This document shows, in pieces, positions 61,333-64,000 of a stretch of DNA of 64,000 nucleotides. Made by a program: the position numbers and the translations under genes. The first letter of the stretch is position 1, and every line of letters starts with the position of its first letter. The DNA is from DYFT01 sp041695085. Lineage in GTDB: Bacteria; Bacteroidota; Ignavibacteria; UBA10030. The notes under the pieces were generated by a model that saw only the letters and a program-made list of their open reading frames with translations, searched no databases and had not been told where the DNA came from. The stretch spans positions 98,271 through 162,270 of the forward strand of contig JBGFRO010000050.1 in NCBI GenBank assembly GCA_041695085.1, in the 5' to 3' direction.

Positions 61333-63702
61333 ATGGATGTCGTCCTCTTTGGTCAGAATCAGACACCGGGCATCGTTGCCGTTCAACAAGTCAGCGAACA
61401 GACGATCCGGTGGTATCGACGCGAAGACGGGAAGCTTTCTACAACCGATGTGGAATTCTTCCCGTTTTTCTTTTTGGCGGATGATGCATTGCTGGGGGGA
61501 TTTCCGAGACGCCATTGGTTGAAAGAACTTGCGGGTTCCAACTTTTACAGGTATCTCGCGGCCTTCACTCGATGGCACGACATGTGGGAAGCAGTTCGGC
61601 ACATCATCAATACAATCAACAAGTCGTCACCTTCACGTATCAGCTCGTACGTCGAAACCGATCAGATTCATCTTCGTCCCGATCCACTGGTGCAGTACTT
61701 CCTTCAGTCGGGGGTGACACTGTTCAAGGGAATGCCGTTCGGTCAACTCCGGCGCATGCAAATCACCATCCACGCCCTCGCTCGCCGAAATCGGCCCAGC
61801 GATGCGCGGAAGTCCGAGGACCGTATTGTCGCCATCGGTCTCACCGACTCGGAAGGCTGGCGACATACTCTGGATGGCCGAAAACTGCGGGAACCGGAAA
61901 TGATGACGGAGCTGATGCTTTTGGTCCGCGAACGCGATCCGGACGTTATTGAAGGACACGGCCTCTCCCATTACATCCTCCCCTATCTTGTGCGGCGTTG
62001 TGAACTGTATAATCTGGAATTGACCATCGGAAGGGATGAATCCCCCATCAAATCCTTTTCGCCTCGCGGCGGAACGGGAGAGCGAGACCTCGAATCGTCA
62101 TTCTTCGATGTGGCAGGCCGTCATCTCGTCGACACCTACCATCTGGCACAGATATACGACTTCTCCAAACGATCATTTGAAAGTCTCAGCCTCCGTCACC
62201 TCGCCTCACATTTCGGTTTCACCGTTTCCGATACGCTTCAACTCAAGCGCGAACAAATCTCCACGCTTTGGCATCAGGATCCGGCCGCCGTCCTTGATCT
62301 CGCCCAACATGAATCAACACTTACCGAGCAGGTGAGTCGCCATCTCTCACCCAGCTCTTTTTACATGACGCAGATGTGTCCACTCCCCTATGGAACGGTC
62401 TGCCGGAGCGGATCGGCGCTCAAGATAGAATCTTTGCTTCTCCGTGAATACATCCGTCAGAAGCACTCCATCCCAAAACCACAACTCGGATCACAGACGA
62501 CGGGTGGCTACACGGATATCTTCATGACGGGCATTGCCTCGAACGTTTTGCACGCCGATATCGAATCGCTGTACCCCTCCGTGATGCTCAACCGAAACAT
62601 CAAGCCGGAAACGGATGAGCTGGGCGTCTTTCAAATTCTTCTCAGAGAGCTGACGACGCGTCGCCTTGACGCCAAGCGGGCGATGCAGGAATCGAATCAA
62701 GAACAACGTCGCCATGCCCTCGATGCGTTCCAATCCTCTCTCAAAATTCTGATCAATTCTTTCTATGGTTATCTCGGCTATGCACGAGGGCTGTTCAACG
62801 ACTATGCGCGAGCCGACGAAGTAACGACCTCTGGCCAGGATTTACTCAGAACCATCATCAAACAACTTGAATTGCACAACAGTCTGGTGATCGAAGTTGA
62901 TACGGATGGTCTCTTCTTCTCGCCTCCCGACAATGTGCGGGGGGAAGAGGCGGAGGATCTTTTCGTTGAAAAAATGGGAACGGCTCTACCGGAAGGAATT
63001 CGCCTTGCCCTCGCAGGTCGTTACAAGAAAATGTTGAGCTATAAGAAGAAAAACTATGCCTTGCTGGATTATCGTGATCGCGTGAACATTCGGGGAAGCG
63101 CCCTCATTTCCCGCAGCCTCGAACGGTTCGCGAAAGTGTTTCTGCAGCTTTGCATCCACAAACTTCTGCAGGAGGATATCGAGGGCTTGCACACCCTCTA
63201 CGTTTCGCTCCGGAAAGACATTATGGAACATCGATGGGATGTGCTCGACTTTGCGAGGACGGAGACGCTTCACGATTCGATTGACACCTACGAGCGGGAG
63301 GTCGAGTCCGGCAAGCGAAAACCCTCAGCGGCCTACGAAGTAGCGAAGCGATCAGGACTTCCCGTGCGCGTCGGGGATCGCGTGACGTATTATGTAACGG
63401 GCAACCAAGCGAACGTCAAGATCATCGATCACTCGAAACCGGCGGAGGAATGGGATCCTAATTTCCCCGACGAAAACACGGCGTACTACCTTGAGCGCCT
63501 TGAGGAAGCAGCCCGAAAATTCGAGCTTTTCTTTGAGGCGGAAGATTTTAAGAGGATCTTCTCCTCCGACGACCTCTTCGGATTTCGTCCGGAAGGAATA
63601 AAAATCATCAACAGATACAAGGGTTCCTTTACAGAACAGCTTCCACCCGACGAGGAGAAAGGAGAATTTCGGATTTGGTTGGATGAAGACAAGCGAGCGT
63701 AG
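61333..63702 (+). CDS. family B DNA polymerase with apparently inactivated exonuclease domain
   Basis: The 789-residue protein has polymerase motif A DIESLYPSVM (Asp409), motif B KILINSFYGYLGY (about 471) and motif C VDTDGLFFS (Asp523, Asp525), all intact. In the N-terminal exonuclease domain the expected motifs are replaced: the FDIE site reads MQITIHA, the YNxxxFD site reads GHGLSHYI, and the YxxxD site reads VLDLAQHES. DPDVIEGHG and LRHLASHFG show that the domain is otherwise recognisable. It starts 6 bp after the stomatin stop. The chromosomal polymerase of bacteria is PolC/DnaE, so this is an accessory polymerase, perhaps for damage tolerance. The N-terminal 60 residues have no recognised domain. 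Confidence 0.92.
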   Translation: MDVVLFGQNQTPGIVAVQQVSEQTIRWYRREDGKLSTTDVEFFPFFFLADDALLGGFPRRHWLKELAGSNFYRYLAAFTRWHDMWEAVRHIINTINKSSPSRISSYVETDQIHLRPDPLVQYFLQSGVTLFKGMPFGQLRRMQITIHALARRNRPSDARKSEDRIVAIGLTDSEGWRHTLDGRKLREPEMMTELMLLVRERDPDVIEGHGLSHYILPYLVRRCELYNLELTIGRDESPIKSFSPRGGTGERDLESSFFDVAGRHLVDTYHLAQIYDFSKRSFESLSLRHLASHFGFTVSDTLQLKREQISTLWHQDPAAVLDLAQHESTLTEQVSRHLSPSSFYMTQMCPLPYGTVCRSGSALKIESLLLREYIRQKHSIPKPQLGSQTTGGYTDIFMTGIASNVLHADIESLYPSVMLNRNIKPETDELGVFQILLRELTTRRLDAKRAMQESNQEQRRHALDAFQSSLKILINSFYGYLGYARGLFNDYARADEVTTSGQDLLRTIIKQLELHNSLVIEVDTDGLFFSPPDNVRGEEAEDLFVEKMGTALPEGIRLALAGRYKKMLSYKKKNYALLDYRDRVNIRGSALISRSLERFAKVFLQLCIHKLLQEDIEGLHTLYVSLRKDIMEHRWDVLDFARTETLHDSIDTYEREVESGKRKPSAAYEVAKRSGLPVRVGDRVTYYVTGNQANVKIIDHSKPAEEWDPNFPDENTAYYLERLEEAARKFELFFEAEDFKRIFSSDDLFGFRPEGIKIINRYKGSFTEQLPPDEEKGEFRIWLDEDKRA

Positions 63703-63719
63703 GTGAGCCGTCCGCTTCC

Positions 63720-63748
63720 TTGCTTTTTACTCCAACAAGTGCTATACT
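63720..63748 (+). promoter_or_regulatory. predicted promoter of the cold-shock gene
   Basis: TTGCTT (63720-63725), 17 bp, TATACT (63743-63748). The start codon follows about 200 bases later, so the transcript has a long untranslated leader, as in cspA-type genes where the leader senses temperature. Confidence 0.65.
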
Positions 63749-63949
63749 CGCGCTGTAATTCACCCACACCGTTTTTGTTTCAGAGTAGTTTTGGCGTCGT
63801 CTTCGCGGAAGACACAAGGCAAGTTTCTCTCGCGGAGATCCCTCCCAAGCTTCACGATGAAAGGCTTGCAAGCACGCTGCATGACCTTTCGTTTTTGAGA
63901 GACAAAAATTTGGTGTACATGTTCAACACTATAAGGATGAAGTAACCTT

Positions 63950-64000
63950 ATGGAACAAGGTACAGTGAAGTGGTTCAATAATGCCAAAGGATACGGCTTC
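63950..64000 (+). CDS. cold-shock protein, 5' part cut by window edge
   Basis: Seventeen codons are visible before the window ends: MEQGTVKWFNNAKGYGF. This is the universal start of the CspA/CspD family, covering the first beta strand and the RNA-binding RNP1 region (KGYGF). Cold-shock proteins bind single-stranded nucleic acid and melt RNA structure. The gene is preceded by a long leader with a clear promoter. The full protein would be about 65-70 residues. Confidence 0.93.
   Translation, partial: MEQGTVKWFNNAKGYGF

Overview
The window is a 64 kb stretch of gene-dense bacterial chromosome, with roughly 60 protein genes (two cut by the window edges) and two serine tRNAs. Several traits point to the Bacteroidota/Chlorobi/Ignavibacteria (FCB) lineage: a secreted metallopeptidase ending in a type IX secretion (T9SS) sorting domain, a BshB1-type bacillithiol deacetylase, a SprE/PorW-like TPR lipoprotein, FG-GAP surface proteins and a bacterial family B DNA polymerase. 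Base composition is moderate, and genes overlap heavily with ATGA, GTGA and TTGA junctions. Predicted promoters are sigma70-like (TTGNNN, exactly 17 bp, TATAYT-type -10), not the TAnnTTTG type of classical Bacteroidetes, which favours an Ignavibacteria/Kapabacteria-like organism. The phylum call is inference; no rRNA is present.

Layout. 1-7281 (minus): a tight operon xseA-xseB-dxs-Gfo/Idh oxidoreductase-SAM hydrolase-ribD-ribE-unknown. 7499-15657 (plus): bshB1, then a copper/silver efflux island (Cys/Met-rich exported protein, TolC-like channel, CusB-like adaptor fused to a cupredoxin, CusA pump, periplasmic HMA protein) ending in a bidirectional terminator. 15680-29761 (minus): htpX, gdhA, an unknown, CapA-like, BamD-like and thioesterase genes, then an FG-GAP protein and a T9SS-tagged peptidase coupled to ccmA-B-C-D-E-F for cytochrome c maturation. 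29928-38309 (minus): a CapA-like gene, lemA and a TPM protein, then aroF, a PAS/GAF histidine kinase, two response regulators, a second TPM protein and an NAD-synthetase-like amidase. 38463-38846 (plus): panD. 38864-48848 (minus): acyl-CoA dehydrogenase/hydroxyacyl-CoA dehydrogenase/thiolase, rho with its own promoter, and a SprE-like lipoprotein followed by pyrK-pyrD-folC. 49010-49543 (plus): a Spy/CpxP-like protein. 49624-53623 (minus): a PTPS-folE-SDR-SDR operon resembling tetrahydrobiopterin synthesis, and two peroxiredoxins with a PerR/Fur regulator.

53624-54493 is the only long gene-free stretch. It holds the perR promoter, a compact 176 bp element with terminal inverted repeats and four internal hairpins, 45 bp tandem repeats and tRNA-Ser(CGA). 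54494-58820 (minus) is a response regulator-YaiO-like porin-HEAT protein-glycosyltransferase cluster, probably for an exported polysaccharide. 59091-63702 (plus) carries tRNA-Ser(GGA), nfeD-stomatin and a family B DNA polymerase whose three exonuclease motifs appear lost. The window ends in the start of a cold-shock gene with a long leader.

The most interesting items are the exonuclease-dead PolB, the PTPS-II/FolE/SDR operon, the CusB-cupredoxin fusion, the CXXXY-type CcmE, the glycosyltransferase/HEAT/YaiO cluster, the response regulator fused to a histidine-less HisKA-like domain, and the nested-hairpin element at 53955-54130.
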